Part shown: positions 46,080 through 57,559 of the stretch, in pieces | Layout: every line of letters starts with the position of its first letter | Numbering within the stretch: the stretch's first letter is position 1 | Source of the DNA: Rhizomys pruinosus | Lineage: Eukaryota; Chordata; Mammalia; Rodentia; Spalacidae | Assembly (NCBI GenBank): GCA_009823505.1 | Contig: VZQC01008856.1 | Location: 832,162-896,161 of the forward strand | Direction: 5' to 3' | Length of the DNA stretch: 64,000 bases | The notes under the pieces: generated by a model | The model's database searches: none | What the model saw: the letters and a program-made list of their open reading frames with translations, nothing else | What the model was told of the DNA's origin: nothing | Made by a program: the position numbers and the translations under genes

Positions 46080-46400
46080 TGAGGTTATAAGTGTACACTA
46101 GCATGCTGGGCTTTTTACCCCAGTTCTGGGGATTTGAACTCAGGTCCTTGTGTTTGTACAGCAAGCACTTTACTAACTGGGCTATCTCCATATCCCCATC
46201 CTCTCCATCCTTTTTAAACATTGCCTTCTGGCTACAAATACAAATGTATACAATATAGAAAATAAAACTGGGTGTGGTGGTGCACCCCTTTAATCCCAGG
46301 GTTTGGGAGGCAGAGCCAGGCAGATCTCTGTGAGCTCAAGACCAGTCTGGTCTACATAGAGAGTTCCAGGACAGCTGGGGCTATACTATGAGAACAAAAC
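46080..46400. mobile_element. ID/B4-like fragment then sense B1
   Basis: An antisense ID-type end (about 46080-46200, GGGCTATCTCCATATCCCC), then a sense B1 (about 46268-46400). Confidence 0.7.
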
Positions 46401-47099
46401 TAAATATAGAAAGTTCCAGAAAAAATTATACCACAGAGAAAACAAAGTGTCCTCTCCCCACACAGATATCGATGCCACCTAACCCTGACTTTGGGGTGTG
46501 GCCTCTGGCTCTAGGGAAGAAGATAGTGCTCGCTGGGGTGTGGTGAGGTATGCCATGCAGAATTCTGGGACAGGCCCAGTGTGTGTGTGTAGCTTAATAT
46601 TGGAAGGATCCCCCCACACCCCCTGCTCCAGCCAGCCAGCGAAGCCTCCTCCCCCTCCCTGTTCACCCTTCCACCCTTCTCTTGTCCCTTGGAGGGAAGG
46701 AGGGGAGAGAGCGGCTTCCCCTGTGCAGCCCAGCCAGCCCTGGGGACCAGTGTGGGGCCGAGGCTCCTTTCCTGAGTTAGACGTGGAAATGTTTTCCAGA
46801 TGCTCTGCTGGGGGGACCAGCACAGGCAGGAGGGTCCTTCTGGATTCTGGCACCAGGCCAACACAAGGTGGCAGACGCTGAACATGTCACTTATCACCAG
46901 TTGTGAGGAACTCCAACCCTGGGTCTCCCCTTGCAGAGTCCTGGGGCGGCCGTTTCTCTTGCTGCCCAGTGGGTCAGGCAGGGCCTTAGAACCCCTCCCT
47001 GTGCCCCCTCCCACCCTAGAAACCCTCACACACCCCACCCCCCGGCCCAGGCCTCCTGCTCCTGAGGGCTACAGCCTGTAGTAAATTAAAGGTTAGGGC

Positions 47100-47400
47100 A
47101 GGCATGGTGGTGCAGCCTGTGGTCCAAGCACACTGGAGACAGAGACCAGCCTGGCTGTGGCCCTCGAAACAACAGAGTAAGAGGGCTTGAGAGCTGCCTT
47201 AGCGGTAGGAGCACTGGCTGCCCTTAAAGAGGACCCAGGCTCAGGTCACAGTGGCTACCAATCCTGTAACTCTGGTTCTGGGGTTTCCAACACTCTACTC
47301 TGGTCTCCACAGGCATCACACGTGGGTGTGCTTATATACATGCAGGCAGAATACTTAAACATGTTACAATAAAAATTAAGTAAATAAAAAATATTAAACA
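47100..47400 (+). mobile_element. B1 fragment then old B2
   Basis: A short sense B1-like piece (about 47100-47180) then a diverged sense B2 (about 47180-47400). Confidence 0.7.
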
Positions 47401-47552
47401 ACAAAAAAATAAGTAAAATTCTCTGGTGTTTCTCTGATAGTTTAAGCAATGCCTGCACCGTATAAAACATTAAGACAGTAGACGTGGGAACAGCAAATGG
47501 AACTCTGTTATAGTCAACCTGCGCCTGTTTAAGAGTAAAAAAAAAAAAATCA

Positions 47553-47770
47553 GGGCTGGAGAGATGGCTTAGCGTTTAAGAGCACTGGCTGCTCTTTCGG
47601 AGGACCTGGGTTCAATTCCCAGCACCCACATGGCAGCTAACAACCATCCATAACTCTAGTTCCAGGCGATCTGACACCCTCTTCTGACCTCCGAGGGCAT
47701 TCTGTGACAAAGGTGCAGTCATGTACATGCAGGCAATACACTTGTATATATAAAATAAGAGTAAAAAAAC
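47553..47770 (+). mobile_element. B2 SINE
   Basis: Sense B2. AGAGTAAAAAAA copies at about 47531 and 47759 flank it. Confidence 0.93.
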
Positions 47771-48716
47771 TTCATGTGTGTGCATGCGTGTGCATGTGTG
47801 GCACATGTATGTATGTGTGGCACACTATAGGCACACATGCCAAGGCCACAGCACGTCCTCCTCCATCACTCTCTGACTTACCGAGACGGGGTCTCTTGCT
47901 GAACTGGAAGCTTGCTATTTTGCCCACACTGGCTGGTGAGGATCTTCCCGACTCTGGCACCCCCTCCCACACCCAACATATGAAATGATACCCATCTTTT
48001 TTTATGTGGGTGCTAGAGATTTGAACTCAGGTCCCAAAGCTCGACTGGATTTAGAATCACCTAGGAGACACACCCCTGACAGGTCATGAGGACATTTCCA
48101 GAATGTGGACAGTGCTATCCGTGGCCTGGGGTCCTGGGATGGAAAGATTGAAAGTACCAGTATTCACGTCTCTTCGTTTCCTCACTCTGGACACCCGGTG
48201 CTATGGGATGCTGCTCCTTGGGAGACAGGAACAGACACCACGCAGCCAGCATGGGTGAGGGGTGATTTACAGAAGCAAGGTTCGCCTTGCACAGTCGAGA
48301 CCTACAGCAGCACTGTCCCACTCTGCTGGTTGGGTTGGACCCAGGACACATCGGAAGTCTTATAGGCCTTGTGGAGTGGGCTGCCATCAGTGGTCTGTCC
48401 CGTCCCCTCTGTACCCACTGCGGCATCTGAGCACCTGGGGCTCCACTGGTCTCATGGAAGTTTCAGAGTGAGCACTGAGGGCCCAATGGAGAAAACATCT
48501 TCCTTTGTTCAGAGAAGGTGGTTATAAATAATCAGAGGGAAAAGGGAGCATGAATAATTAAGGCTGCCCAGAGTAAGTGGTTCTTGAACCTTCTGCTTGA
48601 TTTAAAAAATAATTACTTGGAGAGTCCTGGCTGCCAGAGAGCCGCTACAAGGGACCATTACCCACAATGCTGCTGCCCGCTCCTCCGGCTCTTCTCTCCC
48701 TTTCCCCCTCCCACCT

Positions 48717-48755
48717 TCCTCCTCCTCCTCCTCCTCCTCCTCCTCCTCCTCCTCC
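48717..48755 (+). repeat. (CTC)n microsatellite
   Basis: About 12 trinucleotide units. Confidence 0.93.
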
Positions 48756-49375
48756 AGTCCTCCTGTCCCCCGTCCACCCCCCTGCATGTCAGGGGCTCAA
48801 CAGTGGCCTTATCAGCCAGTCCTGGCACGTCCAACGCTGCCATAGCCTCCACTGTCCCTGGATAATAGCTCCATTTCAGCTCTGTCCCTGGAAGAAATAT
48901 AAGTCCCCAAAGAGAAGCAGCCTTGTGGAGGGAACCACCACACAGAGGGCACCTCCATGGAGACTGAGTCCAAGGTGCGCTACTCAGGGGTCCCTAGGTG
49001 TACAGTCACCTGCCCAGCCAAGGTGGGCGTGGCTCGGAACTAGGGTTTTGGTCCAGCAGAGGCCTGTGTCCCTCCTCAGAGCCGCTGTGATGCCCTCAGA
49101 ATGTCATTGGCTGGATTGGGGTCTGCCAGGGGCTGAGGAAGGTGGGGTACAGGGTCTGTCTGTCTGTCTGTTGCTGCTGAGGCTAGGACTCAAGGCCTTT
49201 GCGTTGCATGCTAGGCGAGTGCTCTATCCCAGTGGCTCAGCTCAGCCCCTTCATTTGGTTTTCTTGTGATTTCTGCTTCTTTGTTGAAATTACCATCTGT
49301 CCACACTGTGTCTCCCTCTCCTCGCTGCCGCCCCCTTTGCTCAATTCACATCTTCACCTCAATGAATTAAGTCCA

Positions 49376-50200
49376 TTGGGGTTTGAATATGAAACACCCT
49401 CACAGCTCCTGTGTTGGTCCCCAGCCTGGGCTGCTGTTCTGTGATGTCATGGAAGCTGAAGGAAGTGGGCCTGGGAATCTTAGCTCTGATTCAGGCTGGA
49501 GTGCCCCCCTACCCCCACTTCCCCATAATTCTTGTTCAGGCCCTGTAACCAATGGCTGCCCCTCCCTCTGACTACTGCCATGCTTTTCCCTTCATAATGG
49601 ACTATACTTTTTTATTTCTTTTTTTTTTTTTTAATTTTATGCTGGGCATGGTGGTGCACGCCTTTAATCCTAGCACTCGGGAGGCAGAGGCAGGCAGATC
49701 TTTGTGAGTTCAAGGCCAGCCTGATCTACAGAGTGAGTTCCAGGACAGCTGGGGCTACAGGGAGACCCTGTCTCAAAAAGACCAAAAAAAAATTATTTAT
49801 TATTTTTTATGTGTCTGAGTGTACTGTCTGTATGTAGGTTGGAGCGCCCATGTCAGGCAATGCCGCAGAGGTCAGAAGAAGGTGTTTGATTCCCCTGGAA
49901 CTGGAGTTAAAGACAGTTCTTAGCTGCCATGTGGGTGCTGGGAATCGAACCCGGGTCCTCTGCAAGAGCAGTCGGTGCTCTTAACCGCTGAGCCATCTCT
50001 CTAGCCCCTATTTTATTTTTTTGGTCTTTTTGAGACAGGGTCTCCCTGTAGCTCCAGCTGGCCTGGAACTTACTATGTAGACCAGGCTGGTCTTGAACTC
50101 ACAAAGATCCACCTGCCTGTGCCTCCTGAGTGCTGGGATCAAGGGCGTGGTGGTGGTCACTTCTGTCAGATATTTTATCACAGCAAGGAAAGGAGAAACT
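49376..50200 (+). repeat. Older interspersed repeat split by B1-B2-B1 insertion
   Basis: A unit beginning GGGGTTTGAATATGAAACAC and ending TTTTATCACAGCAAGGAAAG is interrupted at about 49617-50150 by a B1 (+), a B2 (-) and a B1 (-). Its family is not assigned; it resembles ancient mammalian DNA or LTR repeats. Confidence 0.35.
49637..50150. mobile_element. B1 (+), B2 (-), B1 (-) cluster
   Basis: Sense B1 (about 49640-49790), antisense B2 (about 49791-50010), antisense B1 (about 50018-50150). They sit inside an older repeat. Confidence 0.9.
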
Positions 50201-50455
50201 AACATCATTAAATAATTCTGACAGCTCGGCCACCTGTAGGACCATTCTTAGTGACAGGTTTTCTTCTGATTTATGTATCACATTTTCCTGTTTCTTTGCA
50301 TGTTCTGCAATTTATTTATTATTTATTTACTCCCAAGTCATATATTGGGGGGAAAAGGAAAAGAAATCTAGTTCATGGGAAAAAAAGACGTGAGTTTTCT
50401 TCCACGAGGCGGCTGTATCCTGGGCCAAGGGGAATGGAGTCTGAGTGCATGGGTT

Positions 50456-50650
50456 TTTAAAGATTGATTAATTGTATTAACTCCATGTGTGTAAGCACAC
50501 CAGGTGCTTGCAAAGTCCACAGAGGGCAGAAGAGGTGTCTGATCCCCTGGGACTGTAGTTATAGACAATAGTTAGCTGCCACATGGGTGCTGGGAACAAA
50601 GCCTGGGACTTCTGAAAGAACAGCTGAGCCGGCCGTCCCTCCAGTTCCAG
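50456..50650 (-). mobile_element. Old B2 SINE
   Basis: Antisense, with CACAGAGGGCAGAAGAGGTG and GCTGCCACATGGGTGCTGGG landmarks. Confidence 0.75.
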
Positions 50651-51786
50651 CTGCATGTGTTTTGAAGGTGGGATCGGGTCTCCCTCAAGTTAGTGTAAGG
50701 GAGAGAAAGGGCTAGAAACTTCCGTGTGTCTGTGCACAAAGGCAGTTAGAAGGCTCCTGATATCAGGAGCATAGACGATGTGATAGCAACGGCAATTCAC
50801 AGAAGTCAGTGCCACTACACAGATGCCACCCTGATCATGGGCACCCTCTATCTTGGTGACCTAGAAAATGATCTTGAAAAATCCTCATGACCCTGACTCC
50901 CTTGGCCACAAGCCACTTGGGTGCTTCCACCAGGGTGGACTCAGGCTGCAGGGCCCCACCCCCATCCCCTGGGTTTGCCGTCAGAAACTTGGTCTTGTCC
51001 TCAACGTTAAGGAGGGCCCCCCACTGGCTCTCTGCCAGATTCCCCCAGAATGTTCTGGCTCTTGTCAGTTCAAGGCAGCCCTTGGCAGCTATGGAAGCAA
51101 AGGGGGATGTGTGCCTAATAAAGTCAGAGCTCTGTAATTTAGCAATTACTGTAACCCACACTTGTAATTTAGGGGGCTTTCTTGTAATTCTTCTTTGCAC
51201 TCTTTCTCTCTCTTTGAACAAATGTGCAGTTTAATAGCTTCTTCCTGCTCCCAGGGCTGGTATTTGCCACCCCTCCCCCCACTCGTCTGCAGAGCTCATG
51301 GAAGTGCTGGATTGCGGGGGAGCCAAATTCCAGGCATCGGTAAGCAATGGTGTGCCTCCGGGGCTCTGAGTTCCATGCTAGGCTGATGGTGTGATTTGCT
51401 CCAGGCTCTGGTGGGGTCTTTCTCTGGGTGCACCTGGGGTCCCTTCCCCTCTGGCGTCGCTCTGGCAGTTACTTAAGGATTTGTTTTTGAGGCTCCACTG
51501 GGAATCCAAGCCATGGAGAATGGGGTTGGATCTGGTGGGAGGAAGGATGGCCGCATGTCTAGGGTTTTGCAGGCCACAATGGAGGTGGCATCCAGGATGA
51601 TGGCCACTAAGGGAACCACCCCTGCCAGAATGGGCTGTGAGTGGGAGAAGGTGGGTAGAATTCAACCTCCAAACCTCCCTGCCCACCCGCTTCTGATTCC
51701 AGTCCAACAGTACATTCGATGCCAGTGGCTAGACAGGTGGTCATTATTATGTACAAATAATATATGCTAATAAAAATATTAATTAA

Positions 51787-51945
51787 AGCCGGGTGTGGTG
51801 GTGCACGCCTTTAATCCTAGCACTCGGGAGGCAGAGGCAGGCGGATCTTTGTGAGTTCAAGGCCAGCCTGGTCTACAGAGTGAGTTCCACGACAGCTGGG
51901 GCTACAGGGAGGCCCTGTCTCAAAAAGACCCCCCCCAAAAAAATT
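51787..51945 (+). mobile_element. B1 SINE
   Basis: Sense B1. ATTAATTAAA copies at about 51778 and 51942 flank it. Confidence 0.93.
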
Positions 51946-52009
51946 AATTAAAAAAATCCACACCCTATCCCATAAACGTTTTTCCGAGCTTGGTCTTATT
52001 TTAGTTTTT

Positions 52010-52628
52010 ATATTTATTTGTGAATGTTTATCTATCTGTTTATTTATCTGATTTTCCGAGAGGGGGTCTCATGTAGCCCAAGCTGTGAGGTTGAGGGTGG
52101 CCTTGAACTCTGGTCTTCACCTCCCAAGTGTGGGGATCCCAGTTCCTAGGGTGCTGGGGATTGAAACCAGAGCCTCATGCATGCTAGACAAGCACGCTTC
52201 CAACTAAGCCACATCCTCAGCACAACCCTATTTTAAAGTATTTTATTTATTATTATTATTATTTTAATCTTTTTGAGACAGGGTCTCCCTGTAGCTACAG
52301 CTGTCCTGGAACTTGCTCTGTAGACCAGGCTGGCCTTGAACTCACAGAGATCCGCCTGTCTCTGCCTCCCGAGTGCTGGGATTAAAGGTGTGCTCCACCA
52401 CACCCGGCTATTTATTATTTTTACTTTAAGTGTATGAGTGTACTGCCTGCATGTATGTAAGTGTACCCATGCTGGGCAATGCCCCCAGAGGGCAGAAGAG
52501 GGTGTTGCATCCCCTGGAACTGGACACTTATGAATGGTTGTTAGCCGCCATGTGGATTCTGGGAATCAAACCTGGGTCCTCTGCAAGAGCAGCCAGTGCT
52601 CTTAACTGCTGGGCCATCTCTCCAGCTT
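52010..52628 (-). mobile_element. B4-like, B1 and B2 SINEs, antisense
   Basis: Old ID-type B4 (about 52045-52225), B1 (about 52262-52408), B2 (about 52409-52627). Confidence 0.85.
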
Positions 52629-52745
52629 TCCAACCCTATTATAAATACAGCTTCTAGAAGCAGTGTATTCCATCTCCACATGCTCCTTCCCAGGCCTGTC
52701 CCTCCTTTTCCTCCACACCTGACTCCCATCTTCAGGCTTAGGTCT

Positions 52746-53040
52746 GAAGGAAGCAGAGCATCCACTGTAGTGTGCTGGGATTCAGAAGCAGAAGAAGGCA
52801 GTAGGGCTACATTGTGGATTAGACCGCACCCCAACCTCCTGGCCTGAAGGTCTGATAGACCAGCAGTGTGAAGTGTCTCTTGAAGGGGGTGACTGAGAAA
52901 AAAAACTTGTCCCTGCAGTGCCTCTCATCTTATAGGACCAGCGTCACTGTGGGAAGAGGTGGAAAAGGCAGAGAGCAGAAGGATGCCTATAGAGGGCTCG
53001 GCCAGGCCAGGAGCCGGGGAGAAGACACGCTCCACTGGCC
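52746..53040 (+). repeat. Diverged repeat block, copy C
   Basis: It shares an ordered series of matches with 55806-56100: GCTGGGATT..GAAGCAG, then TTGTGGAT, then ACCCCAA, then GGCCTGAAG/GGGCTGAAG, then a tail with GTGAAC/GGAAGAGGTGGAAA, and GGAGAAGACACGCTCC. It is a diverged partial copy of the same unit as the two blocks below. Confidence 0.55.
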
Positions 53041-53363
53041 AGTGTGGGAGGCCTCAGAGGAAACTTCTAGGCTTGCACCTCCTGGAGCACTCCAGCCTGC
53101 GGCTGTTTGAGGATGAAGCTCAATTTTACCCTGCCTGTCAGTGGCATTCTGTCTCGGAGGCCTCACTGGGGTCTTCCTGAATAAGCAGCATTCATTCTTC
53201 CACGCTCACAGCCACTCCTCAGCGCAGCCACAGCGAGCAGTGGAACAGGGAACACATTTCTGCCCCTGGACGGATCCCTCCTGATTTATTATATTCTATT
53301 GTTTGTGGTGTGTATGTGTGCAGATAAGTACAGGTGCATACACTTGTGACTGAGTGCTTGTGT

Positions 53364-54281
53364 TGTTAGGGTCCGAGAATCCACAGCAGACACACTGAAG
53401 GATGGAAAACCAAGACTTTATTTCGGGGGGGAAAAAGTAAACCAGCATGCTGTGGTAGGAGGGAAAAGGCTCTGACCCTGATAACTTGGCTCACAGGCCT
53501 TTTATACAGGGTCTAGGGGAATTTTAGTGGGGTTTGGGTAACTTCTAGCCTTATTGGATAATAGCAGAGTTACAGCTCATGGTTAGGCCAGCCCACCTGC
53601 CCCCACATACCAAAGGTTATCTTTAGACACAATCCTGTGACTGGAACAAGGAAATGTTGAGTCAGTCCACCTGCCCTCATATATCAACAGTATCAACAGT
53701 TATCTTTAGACAAGTTTAAATTTTATTAGCTGTTCTTGAGGCCTCGAGCAACTGACCTTGAGCAATTGACTTTTTCCCTGAATTGGGCAGGTTCCAGTAA
53801 TTGCTTAAAATGGTGGCTATACACAGGGCTGGACAAATGGCTCAGTGGTTAAGAGTGTTGACTGCTCTTGCAGAGGACCTGGGTTCTATTCCCAGCACCC
53901 ACATGGTGGCTGTAAAAAAAATGGTGGCTGGGGGCTGGAGAGATAGCCTAGTGGTTAAGAGCACCCACTCTGCTCTTGCAGAGGACCCGGGTTCGATCCC
54001 CAGCACCCACATATCGGCTAAGAACCGTCTGTAACTCCAATTCTAGGAAAATTCCAGTTCCAGGGGAATCCGAGACCCTCTTCTGACCTCCGCGGCATTG
54101 CACGACACGGGTACACAAACCTACATGCAGACAGTACATTCATACACATACAAAAATAAATTAAATAAAAAAAATGGTGGCTATATTCAAAATGGAGTCA
54201 GTGTGGGCCTCTCTTAAGGTGTCAGGTGTCACGCTCTATCATGCTCTGGGCACAGGCTAATGCTAATGGAAGCACCTAACA
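53364..54281 (-). mobile_element. Solo LTR of an endogenous retrovirus, interrupted by two B2 SINEs
   Basis: The termini are TGTTAGG at 53364 and CCTAACA ending at 54281, an inverted TG...CA pair. On the minus strand it has TATAAAAGG (complement at about 53498-53506) and, about 80 bp on, AATAAAGTCTTGG (complement around 53417). This is the usual U3-R-U5 order. No internal retroviral genes are nearby. Two B2 copies (53826-53917 and 53931-54170) sit inside. The LTR without them is about 560 bp. No clear target-site duplication is seen. The family is not assigned. Confidence 0.75.
53826..54170 (+). mobile_element. Two B2 SINEs at one LTR site
   Basis: A 3'-truncated B2 (about 53826-53917) and a near-consensus B2 (53931-54170). 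AAAATGGTGGCT occurs three times, at 53807, 53918 and 54171, marking two insertions at the same target. Confidence 0.92.
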
Positions 54282-54479
54282 TCATTCATGACCTTCCCGT
54301 GCTTGGGATCTGTGGGCTCTGCACAGTGTGGGACAGAGCTGGCATGCCTTCCTTCTTTCATTGAGTCATGTGCAAGGAGCGTTGGCAGAGGACATAGAAG
54401 AACACAGGTGGGCGAGTGAACCCAACTAGATGGGATCACCTTGAAAAATGCCATAGTACTTTTTGCTTGTATTCAAACT

Positions 54480-55125
54480 CTATCATCTATCTATCTATCT
54501 ATCTATCATCTATCTATCATCTATCTATCTATCTATCTATCTATCTTCTATCTTCTATATATCAATCTATCTCCTATAATATCTATCTATCTTCTATCAA
54601 TCTATCTTCTATAATATCAATCATATATCTATTTTCTATCATCTATCTACTATCATCTATATCATCTATCATCGATCTATCAATCTATAGATATAGATAT
54701 ATAGATACAATCTAATCTATCTTCTATATCTATTGTCTATTATCTACCTATCATCTATCTATCTTCTATCATATCTATCAATCATATATCTATTTTATAT
54801 CATCATTTTTCTAGTATCATCTTTCTATATCTATTTTCTATCATCTATAGCTATCATCTATCTTCTATCATTCTATCTTCTATCTTTCTTCTATCTAGCA
54901 AGCTTCTATCATCTACCTATCAATCATATATCATCTATCTCTTGATCTATCTACTATCATCTATCTCCCTTTTATCATCTATCAATAATCTATTATCTAT
55001 CTGTCTACCTATCTATCTACTATCTATATATCTACTATCATCTATCTGCTATCATCTATATATTCATCTGTCTACCTATCATCTATCATCTATCTATCTT
55101 TCTATCATCTATCTTTATCTAATCT
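54480..55125 (+). repeat. Long degenerate (CTAT)n array
   Basis: About 640 bp of CTAT/CATC/TTCTAT variants. It is much longer and more degenerate than the other microsatellites here. Confidence 0.95.
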
Positions 55126-55213
55126 TATTGTGGTGCTGGCATTCAAATCACGCCTCAGATACACTAGGCAACAGCACTGTCTTGGAGCCACATTCTTGAT
55201 TAAGCTTGCAGTT

Positions 55214-55565
55214 TAATGGTGATGAGGAGTGTGGTGGATTGCTTGAACCTCAGTTGGAGAATTGCTTCCATTGGACTGGCTGGTGGCAGTGCCACCTCTG
55301 GGCGGGTGGTCCTGTACTGTGTAAGAAACCAGACTGAGAATGGGGCAGGGGAGCAAGCCAGTAAGCAGTGCTCCTCCATGGCCTGTGCTTCAGCTCCTTC
55401 TTCCAGCTTCCTGCCCTAGTTTCTGCCTTGGCTTCCCTTGATGATGGACTGTGCATGTAAGTCAAATAAACCTTTTCCTCCCAAGTTGGTTTTGGTAAGT
55501 GTGTTTGTTTGTTTTTCACAGCAATGGAGAAACAAACTAGAACAAGGAGATAGTCTACAAAACAA
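55214..55565 (+). mobile_element. Muroid interspersed repeat inserted in copy A (family not assigned)
   Basis: It is present in copy A but not in copy B. It includes ATGATGGACTGTGCATGTAA, AATAAACC and a TTTTTCACAGCAATGGA end, a pattern I associate with a common rodent interspersed repeat that I cannot name with confidence. Confidence 0.4.
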
Positions 55566-56639
55566 AGATATCAATCATGTTTGTACCCAGGTTTCAGAAG
55601 GCAGCAGAGGACTGAGCAACAAGGGAACTGTGGGGAAAGGAACAGCTGAAATGACGGTGCAGCATTGAGCCTTGGACACTCAGACTGAGGAGCAGCACCT
55701 GCAATGCCAGGGCTGGAGGCATCTGCAGGGGAAAGAGGACCAGATGTGAAGAGCTTCCTGGAATCTCTCAAAATGGTCTTTGTCAATATGGTGGAGGTGG
55801 ATTAGGTCAGAGAACAACAGAGTGCCTACTATGGTAGGCTGGGATTTGGAAGCAGGTGCAGGTGGGCAGGCTGTGTTGTGGATGGGACTGAACCCCAAAA
55901 TCTTGGGCTGAAGACCTGATTGACCGTCATGTGTTGTGCTTGGAGGCCGGGACTTGAGAGCATGACTGATGCACAAGGAGGCCCTGACGTGTCTCTGATT
56001 TGACAGGACAGATGTTATCACGTGAACAGGTGGAAATGACAGCAATCAGAGAAACACCTGAACGGGACCCGGCTATGCAGGAAGCAGGGAGAGGACACCC
56101 TCCAGCCGCCAGGGAGAGAGGCCTGGGGAGAAACCCTCATAGCGTGCGTGCTCCTGGCATAGAATGCCAGCTTCAGACTTGGTGAGGAAGAAGATCTGTT
56201 CTTTTATTTGCTTTGCTTTGTTTTTTGATACAGGATCTCTCTGTAGCCCCAAATGATCTGGAACTTGACCGTGCTGGTCCCAATCTCACAGAGCTCCACC
56301 TGCCCCTGCCCTGACCTCCAGAGTTCTGAGGTTAAACGTTCAAAGCACTACACCCAGCTTCTCATTTTCTTTGAGACAGGGTACACCTGTGTTCAGCCTG
56401 GCGCTCCTGAAATCACCAACACATGCACAGTCTCCCAGTGCTCCTGGCAGCAGGCTCAGCACAGTGTGGAGACAGGGTGGTCAAACCTTCAGCTGTTCAC
56501 GAATTCATCCAGGAGGAAATTTGGATCAGAACAAGACAGTGAATAGACAATGCTCACATGAGTCTATGAAACTCAAAGGCTAGGACCCAGCTTGCAAAAC
56601 TATGTAGCTTATGTAGTCCTTATTCACATTCCAACTATC

Positions 56640-57540
56640 CAATTTCTATCTATTTATCTATCTATCTTCTATCTATCATCTATCTATCTATCTATCTATC
56701 TATCTATTTTCTATTTCTATTATCTGTCTATCTATCTATTATCTATTTATCTGTCTTACCTATCTATCTGTCTAAGTATCCATCTATCATCTATTCTACA
56801 GTGTTGGAGATCAAATTCAACCTACTAACAGGCTAGGCCAGAGCTCTGCTATGGAGCTACAGCTCAACTGGAGATTGTGGTTTACTGGTAGTGAGGGGAC
56901 AGACCGAAAAGCAGACTTCAATCATATTATACCTAGCAGGATGTGGTGGTGCACACCTCTAAATTGTCCCCATCCCCAGGGACAAAAGATGGGTACACAA
57001 TGCAGGCTTAATGGCAACAAAGGAACTTTGTTGGAAATTAAGCAGCTGAAACGACAGTGCAGTGTTTGAGCTGTGGACATTTAAAGTGAGGAAGCAACAC
57101 TGACACCTACGTCAAGCTTCAGGAACTTTAGGGGAAGTTGGAACGGGAACTGGGGCAGCTTCCAGGGAAGAACGTCTGAGGCAAGCCCCCAGGCACTCCC
57201 CAAAATTGCCTCTGAGTAAACCAGAGGATGAGATGCTGGGAGCTAGGTTGCCCAGGCCCCAGAGGTGGTTGAGAGCCTGGAAACTCAGCACATGCTGAAA
57301 TGAGGTCAGGGATCTAGACCTCAAGGACGGGTCTCTCTCATAGTTATGGGTTACATAGGTCTGAAGACTGCAGTGATGACCGCAGTGGGCTGGGATTCGG
57401 AAGCAGGAGTAGATGGGCAAGGCTGACGTATAGGTTGGAGAGTCCCCAGATTCCACGGCAGAAAGCTTCATAGACATCAATAAGACAGAGTTGGATATAG
57501 CGGACTTGTCAGGGTGAGTAAGATCAAATGTGGTTCTAAA
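56640..57540 (+). repeat. Diverged repeat block, copy B, with CTAT array
   Basis: A CTAT array (about 56645-56797) is followed by GTGTTGGAGATCAAATTCA, CAGCTGAAACGACAGTGCAG and GGCTGGGATTCGGAAGCAGG. These match copy A in order and spacing, apart from copy A's insertion. No coding potential is recognised. Confidence 0.6.
56645..56797 (+). repeat. (CTAT)n array
   Basis: About 150 bp of CTAT units at the equivalent position of repeat block B. Confidence 0.95.
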
Positions 57541-57559
57541 GCATTCTGCGCTTATAGAA

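Larger units (their letters stand above)
54480..56110 (+). repeat. Diverged repeat block, copy A, with CTAT array
   Basis: A degenerate CTAT array (54480-55125) is followed by GTGCTGGCATTCAAATCA, then a stretch with CAGCTGAAATGACGGTGCAG and GGCTGGGATTTGGAAGCAGG. The same elements occur in order in 56640-57540. About 55214-55565 is an extra insertion absent from the other copy, ending with CAGCAATGGAGAAAC. Its repeat family is not assigned. Confidence 0.6.

Noticed and set aside
48667..49269. 200-codon frame with a proline run
   Set aside because: The proline run is just the CTC microsatellite read in frame; the rest is not recognisable.
54482..55199. Ile/Tyr/Leu/Ser-rich frames
   Set aside because: They are the CTAT array read as protein.
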